Part shown: piece by piece, positions 34,257 to 43,269 of the stretch
Layout of the letters: every line of letters starts with the position of its first letter
Numbering within the stretch: position 1 is the first letter of the stretch
Assembly (NCBI RefSeq): GCF_041020765.1
Contig: NZ_JBEUEJ010000014.1
Length of the DNA: 64,000 bases
Reading direction: 5' to 3' (one strand)
Source: Kineococcus terrestris
GTDB taxonomy: Bacteria > Actinomycetota > Actinomycetes > Actinomycetales > Kineococcaceae
Made by a program: the position numbers and the translations under genes
The notes under the pieces: generated by a model
What the model saw: the letters and a program-made list of their open reading frames with translations, nothing else
Databases searched by the model: none
What the model was told of the DNA's origin: nothing

Positions 34257-35109
34257 CCCCCGCGCGGCCCGGCGGTTCGCCGCCGGGCCGGCGGCCGCCG
34301 CGATGGGAGCCGTCCGCTCGCGCGCGTTCGTGCCGGCCGACACCGCCCCCGCGCGCGCCCCGCGCACGTTCGTCGCCGCGCCGGCGTCATCGGGTTCCGC
34401 TGCGCCGCAGCGGTTCACGGGGTTCCAGGTGCCGCGCGGTCCCGGCGACGAGGAGGCCGCGCGCGCCCAGCGCGAGGCCGCCCGCGCCGCCGGGTACGCC
34501 GAGGGCTGGGCCGAGGGCATGCGCCAGGCCTCCGAGCGGGCCGCCGCCGAGCGCCTGGCCGAGCGCCAGGCCTCCCGGGCCTCGGCCGCCGCCCACGAGG
34601 CGCACCGCGCGCAGGTCCTGGCCCGCGCCGAGGGCGCCCTGCTGGACGCGGCCGACGCCGTGCGCGCCGAGCGCGAGCCCACCGTCGGCGCCCTGGCCGA
34701 CACCGTCCTGGAGCTGGCCCTGGACCTGGCCGGCGCCGTCCTGGACCGCGAGGTCTCCCTGGCGTCCTCGCCGGTCCTGGAGGCCGTGCAGCGGGCCCTG
34801 CGCCCCCTGGACGCCACCCGCCCGGTCACCGTGCGCCTGCACCCGCAGGACCTGGACGCGCTCACCGGACCCGAGGGGCCCGGCGCGCACCACCCGTCCG
34901 GCGCAGCGCTCAAGGGCCCGGACGGCGGCGCCGATGCACAGCTCGTGACGTACCTGCCCGATCCCACGCTGCAGCCGGGTGACGCGCTCGCCCGGCAGGG
35001 CGACACCGAGGTCGACGCCGGCCTGCGCGCCAGCGTCGCCCGCGCCCTGGAGGTGCTGGTGTCGCCGGAGGCGGCAGCGCGCAGCGAGGTGCCCGGGCGG
35101 GCGCGGTGA
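34240..35109 (+). CDS. fliH: Flagellar export ATPase regulator FliH (289 aa)
   Basis: FliH binds FliI and links it to the export gate. The protein has a disordered Ala/Arg-rich N-terminus, then a GYAEGWAEGMRQASERA segment (GxxxG-like repeats of FliH) and a long helix. The C-terminal domain has LELALDLAGAVLDREVS and VTVRLHPQDLDAL. ATG 34240 overlaps fliG by 17 nt; GTG 34234 is also possible. Confidence 0.9.
   Translation: MTSSPDPRAARRFAAGPAAAAMGAVRSRAFVPADTAPARAPRTFVAAPASSGSAAPQRFTGFQVPRGPGDEEAARAQREAARAAGYAEGWAEGMRQASERAAAERLAERQASRASAAAHEAHRAQVLARAEGALLDAADAVRAEREPTVGALADTVLELALDLAGAVLDREVSLASSPVLEAVQRALRPLDATRPVTVRLHPQDLDALTGPEGPGAHHPSGAALKGPDGGADAQLVTYLPDPTLQPGDALARQGDTEVDAGLRASVARALEVLVSPEAAARSEVPGRAR
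34909..34937 (+). promoter_or_regulatory. Flagellar promoter-like motif inside fliH, upstream of fliI
   Basis: CTCAAG (34909-34914), 15 nt, GCCGATGC (34930-34937), about 170 nt before fliI. As in fliF it is codon-phased, so it is a weaker call than the intergenic copies. Confidence 0.45.
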
Positions 35110-36527
35110 GCGCCGCGACCGCCGGGACCCCCGTGACCTCCGGGCGGCTCGTGGGCCCGGCGCTGGCCCGGCAGGTGCGCGAGGTGCTGCGCCCGCAGCT
35201 GGAGCGCGCCACCACCGCCGCCCGCCCGCTCGTGCGCGGGCGGGTCAGCGGCGTCGTGGGCCTGTCGGTGGACGTGGCCGGCCTGGAGGCCGCCGTCGGC
35301 GAGACCGTCCTGCTGGGTGACCCGGCCACCGGCCCCGTCACCCCCGCCGAGGTCGTGGCCGTGGACGCCGGTCCCGGCGGCGCGCCGCGGCTGCGCTGCC
35401 TGCCGCTGGGCCACGCCGCGGGCCTGGCCGCCGGCCTGCCGGCCACCGCCACCCGCCGCGCCCCCACCGTCCCCGTGGGCACCGCCCTGCTGGGGCGGGT
35501 CGTCGACGCCCTGGGCAACCCCCTGGACGGCGGCGAGCCCCTGCACGCCGCGCCCCGCGCGCCCCTGCACAGCGCCCCGCCGCCGGCGATGGCCCGCGCC
35601 CGCGTCGACGCCCCCCTCGGGCTGGGCGTGCGGGCGCTGGACACCCTCGTGCCGGCCGGGCGCGGTCAGCGCTTCGGCATCTTCGCCGGCTCCGGCGTCG
35701 GCAAGTCCTCCCTGCTGTCGATGATCGCCCGCGGCACCGCGGCCGACGTGTCCGTCCTCGCCCTCGTCGGCGAGCGCGGCCGCGAGGTCCGCGAGTTCCT
35801 CGAGGACGACCTGGGCCCGGAGGGCCTGGCCCGCTCCGTCGTCGTCGTCGCCACCAGCGACGAGGCGCCCGCGCTGCGCCTGCGCGCGGCCGTCACCGCC
35901 ACCGCGGTGGCCGAGTCCTTCCGCGACCTGGGCGCCGACTGCGTGCTGATGATGGACTCCCTCACGCGCGTGGCGATGGCCCAGCGCGAGGTCGGCCTGT
36001 CCGTCGGCGAGCCGCCCGCCACCCGCGGCTACCCGCCCAGCGTCTTCGCGCTGCTGCCGCGGCTGCTGGAGCGCGCCGGCCCGGGCGTCACCGGCTCCAT
36101 CACCGGGATCTACACCGTCCTGGTCGACGGCGACGACCACAACGAGCCGATCGCCGACGCCGCCCGCTCCATCCTCGACGGCCACGTCGTCCTGGACCGG
36201 CGCCTGGCCACCGCCGGGCACTTCCCGACGATCGACGTGCTGGAGTCCGTCTCCCGCGTCGCCGGGCGGGTGACCACCCGCGAGCAGCGCGCGCTGGCCA
36301 CCACCCTGCGCCGCGTCCTGGCCGCCCACCGCGACGCCAAGGAGCTCATCGACGTCGGCGCGTACGCCCCCGGCGCCAACCCCGACGTCGACGCCGCCGT
36401 GGTCGCCATGCCCGCCATCAACGCCTTCCTGCGCCAGGACCTGGACGAGACCACCCCCGCCGAGCGGGCGTGGGACGACCTGGCGCAGCTGGCCGCCCAG
36501 CTGACCCGATCCGGAGGTGGACGGTGA
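35106..36527 (+). CDS. fliI: Flagellum-specific export ATPase FliI (473 aa)
   Basis: A F1-beta-like ATPase that energises early export. Walker A is FAGSGVGKSSLLSM, Walker B is CVLMMDSLTRVA, and REVGLSVGEPPATRGYPPSVF is a family block. GTG 35106 overlaps the fliH stop. The N-terminal domain is Ala/Pro-rich but complete. Confidence 0.97.
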   Translation: MSAATAGTPVTSGRLVGPALARQVREVLRPQLERATTAARPLVRGRVSGVVGLSVDVAGLEAAVGETVLLGDPATGPVTPAEVVAVDAGPGGAPRLRCLPLGHAAGLAAGLPATATRRAPTVPVGTALLGRVVDALGNPLDGGEPLHAAPRAPLHSAPPPAMARARVDAPLGLGVRALDTLVPAGRGQRFGIFAGSGVGKSSLLSMIARGTAADVSVLALVGERGREVREFLEDDLGPEGLARSVVVVATSDEAPALRLRAAVTATAVAESFRDLGADCVLMMDSLTRVAMAQREVGLSVGEPPATRGYPPSVFALLPRLLERAGPGVTGSITGIYTVLVDGDDHNEPIADAARSILDGHVVLDRRLATAGHFPTIDVLESVSRVAGRVTTREQRALATTLRRVLAAHRDAKELIDVGAYAPGANPDVDAAVVAMPAINAFLRQDLDETTPAERAWDDLAQLAAQLTRSGGGR

Positions 36528-36994
36528 TCGCCCGCGGCATCCTCGGCCTGCTCAAGCTGCGCCGCGCCCAGCAGGAGCAGGCCAAGGCCGACGTCTCCCA
36601 CGCCAACGCCCAGCTGCGCCGCGAGGCCCAGCGCGCCGCCCGCGTGCAGCGCGACCTCGGCGAGGCCCACCTGAGCGACGAGACGATGACCGCCTGGACC
36701 GTCTCCGTGGCCCGGCGCGCCGCCCTGGTCGCCGACCTGGACTCCGCCCGCGCCCTCGTGGCCCGCGCCGAGCAGGAGGTCGGCGACAAGCAGGCCGCCT
36801 GGGCGCGCGCCCGCCGCGCCGAGCGCTCCCTCGAGCGGGTCGTCGAGCGCCAGGAGCTCGCGCAGGAGCGCGCCGCGCTGGCCGCCGACCAGAAGGCCCT
36901 GGACGACCTGACCGTGGCCGCCTTCGCCGCCCGCGCCCGCCGGCGCGCCGGCCTGGCCGGGCCCGCGGACGGACCGGGGGAGGACGACGCGTGA
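36524..36994 (+). CDS. fliJ: Flagellar export chaperone FliJ (156 aa)
   Basis: A short, highly charged coiled-coil protein between fliI and the hydrolase gene. GILGLLKLRRAQQEQAKADV and long Ala/Arg/Glu heptads match the gamma-subunit-like FliJ plan. Assignment is by fold pattern and operon position. GTG 36524 follows GGAGGTGGAC and overlaps the fliI stop. Confidence 0.85.
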   Translation: MIARGILGLLKLRRAQQEQAKADVSHANAQLRREAQRAARVQRDLGEAHLSDETMTAWTVSVARRAALVADLDSARALVARAEQEVGDKQAAWARARRAERSLERVVERQELAQERAALAADQKALDDLTVAAFAARARRRAGLAGPADGPGEDDA

Positions 36995-38115
36995 GCGGCA
37001 TCGCCGAGGTCCAGTCCCGCATCGCCGACATCGAGTCCCGCATCGCCGGGCTCGGCGCGGCCGCCGGCCAGCAGCGGCTGCTCGCCGCCCAGGCCGCGGT
37101 GCGCGCCGCGAGCTCCGCCACCGCGGGCGACGGGGGTTTCGCCTCGGCGCTCGGCGGTGCCACGGGTGCCGTCGCCCGCGGCACCCGTGCCGTCAGCGCC
37201 GCCTTCGGCGGCCGCGTCGTCGCCGACCCGGCCACCGACCCGGCCACCGCCGCCGGCGGCGACACGGGGGAGCGGCTGCTGGCCGCCGCCCGCCCCTACC
37301 TGGGCGTGCCCTACGTGTGGGGCGGCACCACCCCGGCCGGCTTCGACTGCTCCGGGTTGATCCAGTACGCGGCGAAGCAGGTCGGCGTCAGCCTGCCGCG
37401 CACCGCCGCCCAGCAGGCCAAGGTCGGCACCGAGGTCGCGAGCCTCGCCGACGCCCGCCCCGGCGACCTCGTCGTCCTGTCCGGCGGCCACCACATCGGG
37501 ATCTACGTCGGGGACGGGAAGATGCTGCACGCGCCCAAGGCCGGTGACGTCGTCAAGATCGCCAAGGTCTGGGAGACGCCCATGACCATCCGGCGCCTGG
37601 GCACCACCGCCGCCACCACCGCGGCCGCCGGCCTGGCCGCCGCCGCGGTCTTCACCGGCGTCGGCGGCGCCCCGGCCACCACCGGCGCCGGCTACGTGCG
37701 CCCGCCCGCCCTCACCGGCGCCGGCGCCGCCTCCGCCCCCTACGACGCCGCCTTCCGCGCCGCCGAGCAGCGCTACTCCCTGCCCGCCGGGCTGCTCTCG
37801 GCCGTCGCCAAGGCCGAGTCCGGCTACGACCCGAACGCCCGCAGCCGCGCCGGCGCCCTCGGGCTCATGCAGTTCATGCCCGCCACCGCCCGCGAGATGG
37901 GCGTCGACCCCCTCGACCCCGCCTCCGCCATCGACGGCGCCGGGCGCCTGCTGCGCAAGCACCTGGACGCCTTCGGGTCCGTCCCGCTCGCGCTCGCCGC
38001 CTACAACGCCGGACCGGGCAACGTCCGCAAGCACGGCGGTGTCCCGCCGTTCGCGGAGACCCAGAAGTACGTCCAGAAGATCACCGCCACCCTGAACGCC
38101 TGGAGCGCCGCGTGA
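36991..38115 (+). CDS. Fused NlpC/P60 and lytic transglycosylase peptidoglycan hydrolase (374 aa)
   Basis: Two cell-wall-cutting domains in one chain. NlpC/P60 endopeptidase (about 90-205): LGVPYVWGGTTPAGFDCSGL holds the catalytic Cys and GGHHIGIYVGDG the His. SLT lysozyme-like domain (about 250-365): LLSAVAKAESGYDPNARS holds the catalytic Glu, followed by GALGLMQFMP and LAAYNAGPGNV. The first 30 residues form a helix, and no signal peptide is visible, so it may be exported by the flagellar apparatus. Located between fliJ and fliK, it probably clears peptidoglycan for the rod, the job FlgJ does in Gram-negatives. Confidence 0.94.
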   Translation: MSGIAEVQSRIADIESRIAGLGAAAGQQRLLAAQAAVRAASSATAGDGGFASALGGATGAVARGTRAVSAAFGGRVVADPATDPATAAGGDTGERLLAAARPYLGVPYVWGGTTPAGFDCSGLIQYAAKQVGVSLPRTAAQQAKVGTEVASLADARPGDLVVLSGGHHIGIYVGDGKMLHAPKAGDVVKIAKVWETPMTIRRLGTTAATTAAAGLAAAAVFTGVGGAPATTGAGYVRPPALTGAGAASAPYDAAFRAAEQRYSLPAGLLSAVAKAESGYDPNARSRAGALGLMQFMPATAREMGVDPLDPASAIDGAGRLLRKHLDAFGSVPLALAAYNAGPGNVRKHGGVPPFAETQKYVQKITATLNAWSAA

Positions 38116-39965
38116 GCACCCCCACCATCAGCACGCTGCCCGTCGCCGCGCCCGCCCCCTCGTCCGGGAGCCGGGACAGCGCCGCCTCCGACGGCGGCGC
38201 CGGGTTCGCCGAGAGCTTCGGGCGCGCCGTCGCCTCCCTGCGCGAGGGCGGCGACGGCACCGGCGGCACCGGCGGTTCCGGCGCCTGCGCGGGAGGGTCC
38301 GGCGGCGGGTCCGGGCAGCCGGTCACCGGCGAGACCACGACCGGCGAGGCCACGACCGGCGAGGCCGCGACCGCCGCGCCCGCCCCCGTCGACCCCGCGC
38401 TGCTCGGCCTGCCGCTGGCGCTGCTCGCCCCGCACGTCCTGACCACCGCGACCGCCACGTCCGCCGGGGCCGTCGCGGACGGCCAGCCGGCCGGCCAGCC
38501 CGCGGCTGCTGCCGGGACCGCCACCGCGCTCGGCGCGACCGTGCCGGGTCAGCCCGCCGCCGCGGTGCCCGGCCAGGTCGCCGCTGCGGCGGACGCCACC
38601 GGCGCGGTGCCCGCCGCGCCGGTCGCCGGTGCGCCCGCCGCCGTTCCCGCTGCGGCGCAGCAGACCTCGGTCGCCCCGTCCGCGTCCCCGCTCGCCGCCC
38701 CGGCCACCACCGCACCTCCCGCCACCGCGACGCCCGCCGCCGTGGACGCCGCCCCGGCCGCTCCGGCGACCGGTGCCGCCGTCGCCGGTACCGGCGTCCC
38801 GGTGCCGGGCGCCCCCGCTGCCGCGCCGGCCGCGGACGCCGCCACCGCGGTCGCCACGAGCACCCCCGGCGCGCCAGCCGCCGACCCGACCGGCGGCGCC
38901 TCCGCCGACGTGGCCGGCGCCCTCGCCGTGCGCGCCGCCGTCCAGGCCGCCCAGCGCGGTGCCGCCGCGCCCACCGCGCAGACCGGCGACCAGGCCACCG
39001 CACCCGCGACCACCACCGCGACGGCCGCCGCGAGCGCCGTCGCCACCCAGGCCGTCCCGGTGGGTCCCGCGGCGACCGGCGCACCGGCCACCGCAGCCCC
39101 CGCCGACGCCGCGGGCACCGCCACGGCCGCCGCGGGCGTCCCGTCCGCCACCACCGGCGACGCGGGCACCGGCGGGGGAGCGCAGGACCAGCCCGGCGGG
39201 CAGCGGCCCGCCGCACCCCCCGCCCCCGCCGCGGCGGGCACCGTCGGCCGGACGGAGGACGCGCAGCCCACCGTCCTGGCCGCCAGCCCCGTCGTCCCGC
39301 AGCCGGCCACCGCCACCCTCGCGGCCGCCGCCGGGGCGCTCGCGGACACCGGGCCCGCCACCAGCGCCGCCGCCTCGTCCCCGGCGCCGGTGACCGGTGC
39401 CGGCGTCCCGGCCCCGGCCGCCCCGCTGGCCGGTGCGGTGACCGCCCCGGCCGTCGCGGCGACCTCCACGCCCCCCGCGCCGCTGCCGCTGACCAACCCG
39501 GCCGCGTTCGCGCACGGCCTGAGCGCGCAGCTGTCGCGCCTGCCGCACGACGTGGACGGCGCGCACCGGCTCACCGTCGAGGTGAACCCGCTCGGCCTCG
39601 GGCCGGTGCAGGTCAGCGCCGAGGTGTCCGGCGGTGCGCTGCACGTGCAGCTCTCGGGCAGCTCCGAGGCCGCCCGGCACGCCCTGCGCCAGGCCCTCGG
39701 CGAACTGCAGCGGGAGCTGTCGGGCACCTCGTTCACCTCCACGAGCGTCGACGTCAGCGCCGACACCCCCGGCCAGCAGCAGTCCCGCGCCGCCGCCGGT
39801 GACGGCGGGTCCGGGCAGCCGGGTCAGCGCGGTGACGAGCGTGGCGATGGCGGTGCCGGCCGCCGCGGCGGCTGGGCCTCCGCGGGCTTCGGCGCCGACG
39901 GCGACCTCGCCGCCCGGCGCGCGGCCGCGGCCTCGGCAGCCGGGCGCCTCGACCTGCGCGTCTGA
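38112..39965 (+). CDS. fliK: Flagellar hook-length control protein FliK (617 aa)
   Basis: FliK measures hook length and switches export specificity. Residues 60-450 are an extreme Ala/Pro/Thr-rich region, plausible as a disordered molecular ruler. The C-terminal Flg_hook domain is recognisable: HRLTVEVNPLGLGPVQVSAE and LHVQLSGSSEAARHALRQAL. GTG 38112 overlaps the hydrolase stop. Confidence 0.92.
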   Translation: MSTPTISTLPVAAPAPSSGSRDSAASDGGAGFAESFGRAVASLREGGDGTGGTGGSGACAGGSGGGSGQPVTGETTTGEATTGEAATAAPAPVDPALLGLPLALLAPHVLTTATATSAGAVADGQPAGQPAAAAGTATALGATVPGQPAAAVPGQVAAAADATGAVPAAPVAGAPAAVPAAAQQTSVAPSASPLAAPATTAPPATATPAAVDAAPAAPATGAAVAGTGVPVPGAPAAAPAADAATAVATSTPGAPAADPTGGASADVAGALAVRAAVQAAQRGAAAPTAQTGDQATAPATTTATAAASAVATQAVPVGPAATGAPATAAPADAAGTATAAAGVPSATTGDAGTGGGAQDQPGGQRPAAPPAPAAAGTVGRTEDAQPTVLAASPVVPQPATATLAAAAGALADTGPATSAAASSPAPVTGAGVPAPAAPLAGAVTAPAVAATSTPPAPLPLTNPAAFAHGLSAQLSRLPHDVDGAHRLTVEVNPLGLGPVQVSAEVSGGALHVQLSGSSEAARHALRQALGELQRELSGTSFTSTSVDVSADTPGQQQSRAAAGDGGSGQPGQRGDERGDGGAGRRGGWASAGFGADGDLAARRAAAASAAGRLDLRV

Positions 39966-40045
39966 GCGCTCCCGTCAGCCTCCCGGGCGCACGAGAACGC
40001 CTGTCCGGCCTACAGATCGTCACCCGGACGACCGAAGGAGAACCC

Positions 40046-40582
40046 ATGACCATCGACGCGGCCAGCGGTGCGAACCCGTACGCCTCGCTCATCGCCAACT
40101 CCGACGCGGCCACCTCGGCCGCGGCGGCGAAGCGGGCGGCCGACCCCAGCGCCAGCACGAAGGCGTCCGGCAGCACGAAGGACAACAAGGACACCTTCAT
40201 GAAGCTGCTGGTGGCGCAGCTGCGCTACCAGGACCCCTCCAAGCCCGTCGACTCCACCGCCTTCATCGCGCAGACCGCGCAGTTCTCCTCCCTGGAGACG
40301 ATGGAGGCGATGAACAAGAACAACGTCGAGATGCTCGGCGCGCAGCTGAAGCTGCAGGCCAGCACCCTCGTCGGCCAGACCGTCACCTACACCGGGGCGG
40401 ACGGCAACCCCGTGACGGGCGTCGTCACCTCGGCGTCCTTCACGGCCTCCACGGCCGGCGGCACCGGCGGCGAGCCGGTCCTGAAGGTCGACGGCCAGGA
40501 GGTCGTGCTGTCCAAGGTGGGCAGCGTCGACGTGCCGAGGGCCGCCGCGCCGGCGCCGCCGGCCGGCACCACCACCGGCTGA
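40046..40582 (+). CDS. flgD: Flagellar hook assembly scaffold FlgD (178 aa)
   Basis: The hook cap. The N-terminal signature DTFMKLLVAQLRYQDPSKPV and QTAQFSSLETMEAMN are typical. The protein is short, with only one small beta domain after residue 110 and a Pro/Ala tail, so it may lack the full FlgD tudor/FnIII region. ATG 40046 has AAGGAG upstream. Confidence 0.95.
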   Translation: MTIDAASGANPYASLIANSDAATSAAAAKRAADPSASTKASGSTKDNKDTFMKLLVAQLRYQDPSKPVDSTAFIAQTAQFSSLETMEAMNKNNVEMLGAQLKLQASTLVGQTVTYTGADGNPVTGVVTSASFTASTAGGTGGEPVLKVDGQEVVLSKVGSVDVPRAAAPAPPAGTTTG

Positions 40583-40633
40583 CCCGCACCACCCCCCACC
40601 CCGACCCCGCCCGTCCCCAGGAAGGCAACGCCC

Positions 40634-41884
40634 ATGCTCCGTTCCATGTTCTCCGGTGTCAGCGGCCTGCGCTCGCACCAGACGATGATGGACGTCGTCG
40701 GCAACAACATCTCCAACGTCAACACCACCGGCTACAAGAGCTCCAGCGTCGTCTTCTCCGACACGCTGTCGCAGTTGACCAAGGCCGCGGGTGCGCCGAC
40801 CGACGTCAACGGCGGCACCAACCCCTCCCAGGTCGGTCTCGGTGTGCGCGTGGACGCCATCACCATGAACATGACGCAGGGCTCGGCGCAGTCCACCGGC
40901 AAGTCCACCGACATCATGCTGCAGGGCGACGGCATGTTCGCCGTCCAGCAGGGCGACGGCACGTTCTACACCCGCAACGGCTCCTTCACCTTGGACGCCA
41001 ACGGGTCGGTCGTGACGAACAACGGCGCCTACGTCATGGGCTGGCGCCCGGACGCTGCCGGCAACGTCAACACCAACGGTCAGATCGAGAAGCTCGTCAT
41101 CCCCTCCGACGCCGTCATGCCGGCGATGTCGACCCGCACGGCGGAGGTCCACGGCAACCTGGACCGCACCCTGGTCGGGGGTGAGGGGCAGACGGTGCAG
41201 TCGTCGTTCACCGCCTACGACGCGCAGGGCAACTCCACCAAGGTGTACGTCAACTTCGAGAACGCCGGTACGGGCGGGAGCCCGAGCAGCGTCTGGAACG
41301 TGAGCTACTCGAACGACCCGACCACCGGGTTCACCCCCGCCACCCCCGCCACGCTCGACTTCACCGCCACCAGCGGTGGGTCGGTCACCGGGGCGGGCTT
41401 CACGATTCCGGCCGCTTCGTGGGGGACCACCCTCGGCGCGATGAGGATCGACCTCAGCGACGTGACCGGCTTCACGGGCACGACCGGCAAGAGCAGCGTC
41501 AACACCACCCAGGACGGCGCGCCGATCGGCACGCTGACCAGCTACTCCTTCGGCACCGACGGCGTCATCACCGGTTCCTACTCCAACGGGTACAAGCAGA
41601 CGCTGGGCCAGGTCGCCGTCGCGACGTTCAACAACTACGCCGGCCTGCGCAAGGAGGGCAACTCCCTCTACAGCGTCTCGACGAACTCGGGCACCCCGGT
41701 GTTCGGCATCGCCGGCGAGGCGGGCCGCGGCGGTCTGCTGGCCGGGTCGCTGGAGATGTCCAACGTCGACCTGTCGGCGGAGTTCACCAACCTCATCCTC
41801 GCCCAGCGCGGCTTCCAGGCGAACTCGCGCATCATCAGCGCCTCCGACGAGATCCTGCAGGACCTGGTCAACCTCAAGCGCTGA
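40634..41884 (+). CDS. flgE: Flagellar hook protein FlgE (416 aa)
   Basis: The hook subunit. It begins MLRSMFSGVSGLRSHQTMMD and contains VGNNISNVNTTGYKSS, and the C-terminus has LILAQRGFQANSRII. Length and domain order are standard. It has GGAAGG upstream and is followed by a strong terminator, which closes the flgB-flgE operon. Confidence 0.97.
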   Translation: MLRSMFSGVSGLRSHQTMMDVVGNNISNVNTTGYKSSSVVFSDTLSQLTKAAGAPTDVNGGTNPSQVGLGVRVDAITMNMTQGSAQSTGKSTDIMLQGDGMFAVQQGDGTFYTRNGSFTLDANGSVVTNNGAYVMGWRPDAAGNVNTNGQIEKLVIPSDAVMPAMSTRTAEVHGNLDRTLVGGEGQTVQSSFTAYDAQGNSTKVYVNFENAGTGGSPSSVWNVSYSNDPTTGFTPATPATLDFTATSGGSVTGAGFTIPAASWGTTLGAMRIDLSDVTGFTGTTGKSSVNTTQDGAPIGTLTSYSFGTDGVITGSYSNGYKQTLGQVAVATFNNYAGLRKEGNSLYSVSTNSGTPVFGIAGEAGRGGLLAGSLEMSNVDLSAEFTNLILAQRGFQANSRIISASDEILQDLVNLKR

Positions 41885-41915
41885 CGTCCCTGACGGGACC
41901 AGCTCGACGCCCTCC

Positions 41916-41958
41916 CGGGCCGCGTGGTGCGCGGCCCGGGAGGGCGTCCGCGCGTCCG
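41916..41958 (+). terminator. Strong intrinsic terminator after flgE
   Basis: GACGCCCTCCCGGGCCGCG (41916-41934) pairs perfectly with CGCGGCCCGGGAGGGCGTC (41940-41958) around a 5-nt loop. Confidence 0.8.
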
Positions 41959-42069
41959 GGCCCCGCTCGCGCGCCCCTCCTGGCGCCACCCCCGCGGGCC
42001 GCCGGCCGGGGGAGCGGTGATCGCGCAGGGTGACCCGTTAGCACGAACGGGTGGGGTCGATCAACCCCT

Positions 42070-42097
42070 CTCAGGTCCACCCCGGACACGCCGATGG
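42070..42097 (+). promoter_or_regulatory. Variant flagellar promoter before flbD-motAB
   Basis: CTCAGG (42070-42075), 14 nt, GCCGATGG (42090-42097). The spacing is one base shorter than the consensus. It is placed between the flgE terminator and flbD. Confidence 0.45.
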
Positions 42098-42152
42098 AAC
42101 TGCTGACACGGCCCACGGAAGGGCCACGCTCCCAGCCCAAGGACGGATCCCC

Positions 42153-42491
42153 GTGATTCTCGTGACTCGCCTCAACGGGTCGGTGTTCGCCGTGAACCCC
42201 GACCTGGTCCAGCGCGTCGACGCGACCCCGGACACGGTCATCACCCTCGTGGACGGGGCCAAGTTCGTCGTGACCGAGACGCTGGACGACGTCGTGGAGC
42301 GCGTGCTCGCGTTCCGCGCCCGCGTCGTCGCCACCGCGCACGCGCTGGAGGAGACGGGGACCGCCGACGTCCTCGAGCTGCCGGCGCACCCGACGAGCGA
42401 CAGCTCGCACACCCGCAGCAGCACCCCCACCACCAGCGACACCGACGGCGACCTGCCCGCGCCGACCCCGCTGCACCGCAGGAGGCCGTGA
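42153..42491 (+). CDS. flbD: FlbD family protein, extended (112 aa)
   Basis: The first 60 residues, ILVTRLNGSVFAVNPDLVQ and ETLDDVVERVLAFRARV, match the small FlbD/SwrD protein found before motA in Gram-positive flagellar operons. SwrD supports motor power in Bacillus subtilis. This copy has an extra Ser/Thr-rich tail of about 45 residues. GTG 42153 has AAGGACGG upstream; the longer frame to 42051 would overlap the promoter. Confidence 0.9.
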   Translation: MILVTRLNGSVFAVNPDLVQRVDATPDTVITLVDGAKFVVTETLDDVVERVLAFRARVVATAHALEETGTADVLELPAHPTSDSSHTRSSTPTTSDTDGDLPAPTPLHRRRP

Positions 42492-42492
42492 C

Positions 42493-43269
42493 ATGGACAT
42501 CGCAGCGATCGCAGGGCTGGTCATCGCCACGGCCTCCGTGCTGTGGATGCAGAACCACGAGGGCGGCGCCCTCGGTGACATCCTCCTGCCTGGCCCGCTC
42601 GTGCTGGTGTTCATCGGCACCCTCGGCGTCGGCCTCATGGGCGGCACGCTCAAGGACGGCCTGGCCTCGGTCGGGCAGCTGAAGAAGGCGTTCCTGTCCA
42701 AGCCGAAGAACTCCGCCGACACCGTCGGCGTCCTGGTCAAGATGGCCGAGCGCGCCCGCCGCGAGGGCCTGCTGGCCCTGGAGGACGCCATCAAGGAGGT
42801 CGACGACCCGTTCCTGCGCGACGGCTTGCAGACCGCCATTGACGGCACGGACCCCGACGAGCTGTACGAGATCCTCACCGCGCAGATCCAGGCGAAGAAG
42901 GCCGCCGACAAGCAGAACGCGAAGATCTTCGGCGACATGGGCGGCTACGCGCCCACCGTCGGCATCTGCGGCACCGTCGTCAGCCTCACCGTCGTCCTGC
43001 AGAACCTCTCCGACGCCGCCGCGCTCGGCCCGATGATCGGTGCCGCGTTCGTGGCGACCCTGTGGGGCGTGGCCAGCGCGAACTTCTTCTTCCTGCCGGT
43101 GCAGAGCCGCCTCATGCGGCTGTCCGGCCTGGAGGTCGCGCAGATGGAGCTGGTCGTCGAGGGCATCCTCGCCATCCAGGCCGGCTCCAACCCGCGCTCG
43201 GTCGCCCGCAAGCTCGAGAGCCTCCTGCCGCCGGGGACGGCCGTCGCCGACGCGAAGAAGGCCGCCTGA
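42493..43269 (+). CDS. motA: Flagellar stator subunit MotA (258 aa)
   Basis: MotA forms the proton channel pentamer with MotB. Four TM helices are visible, and the C-terminal helix pair contains GGYAPTVGICGTVVSLTVVL and AAFVATLWGVASANFFFLP, the MotA/TolQ signature. It is two bases after flbD and overlaps motB by one base. Confidence 0.97.
   Translation: MDIAAIAGLVIATASVLWMQNHEGGALGDILLPGPLVLVFIGTLGVGLMGGTLKDGLASVGQLKKAFLSKPKNSADTVGVLVKMAERARREGLLALEDAIKEVDDPFLRDGLQTAIDGTDPDELYEILTAQIQAKKAADKQNAKIFGDMGGYAPTVGICGTVVSLTVVLQNLSDAAALGPMIGAAFVATLWGVASANFFFLPVQSRLMRLSGLEVAQMELVVEGILAIQAGSNPRSVARKLESLLPPGTAVADAKKAA

Noticed and set aside
31509..36329. Very long minus-strand open frame opposite fliF-fliI
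   Set aside because: It is the antisense shadow of GC-rich flagellar genes. Its translation is Gly/Arg/His/Asp-rich low complexity with no domain motifs, while the plus strand encodes clear flagellar proteins.
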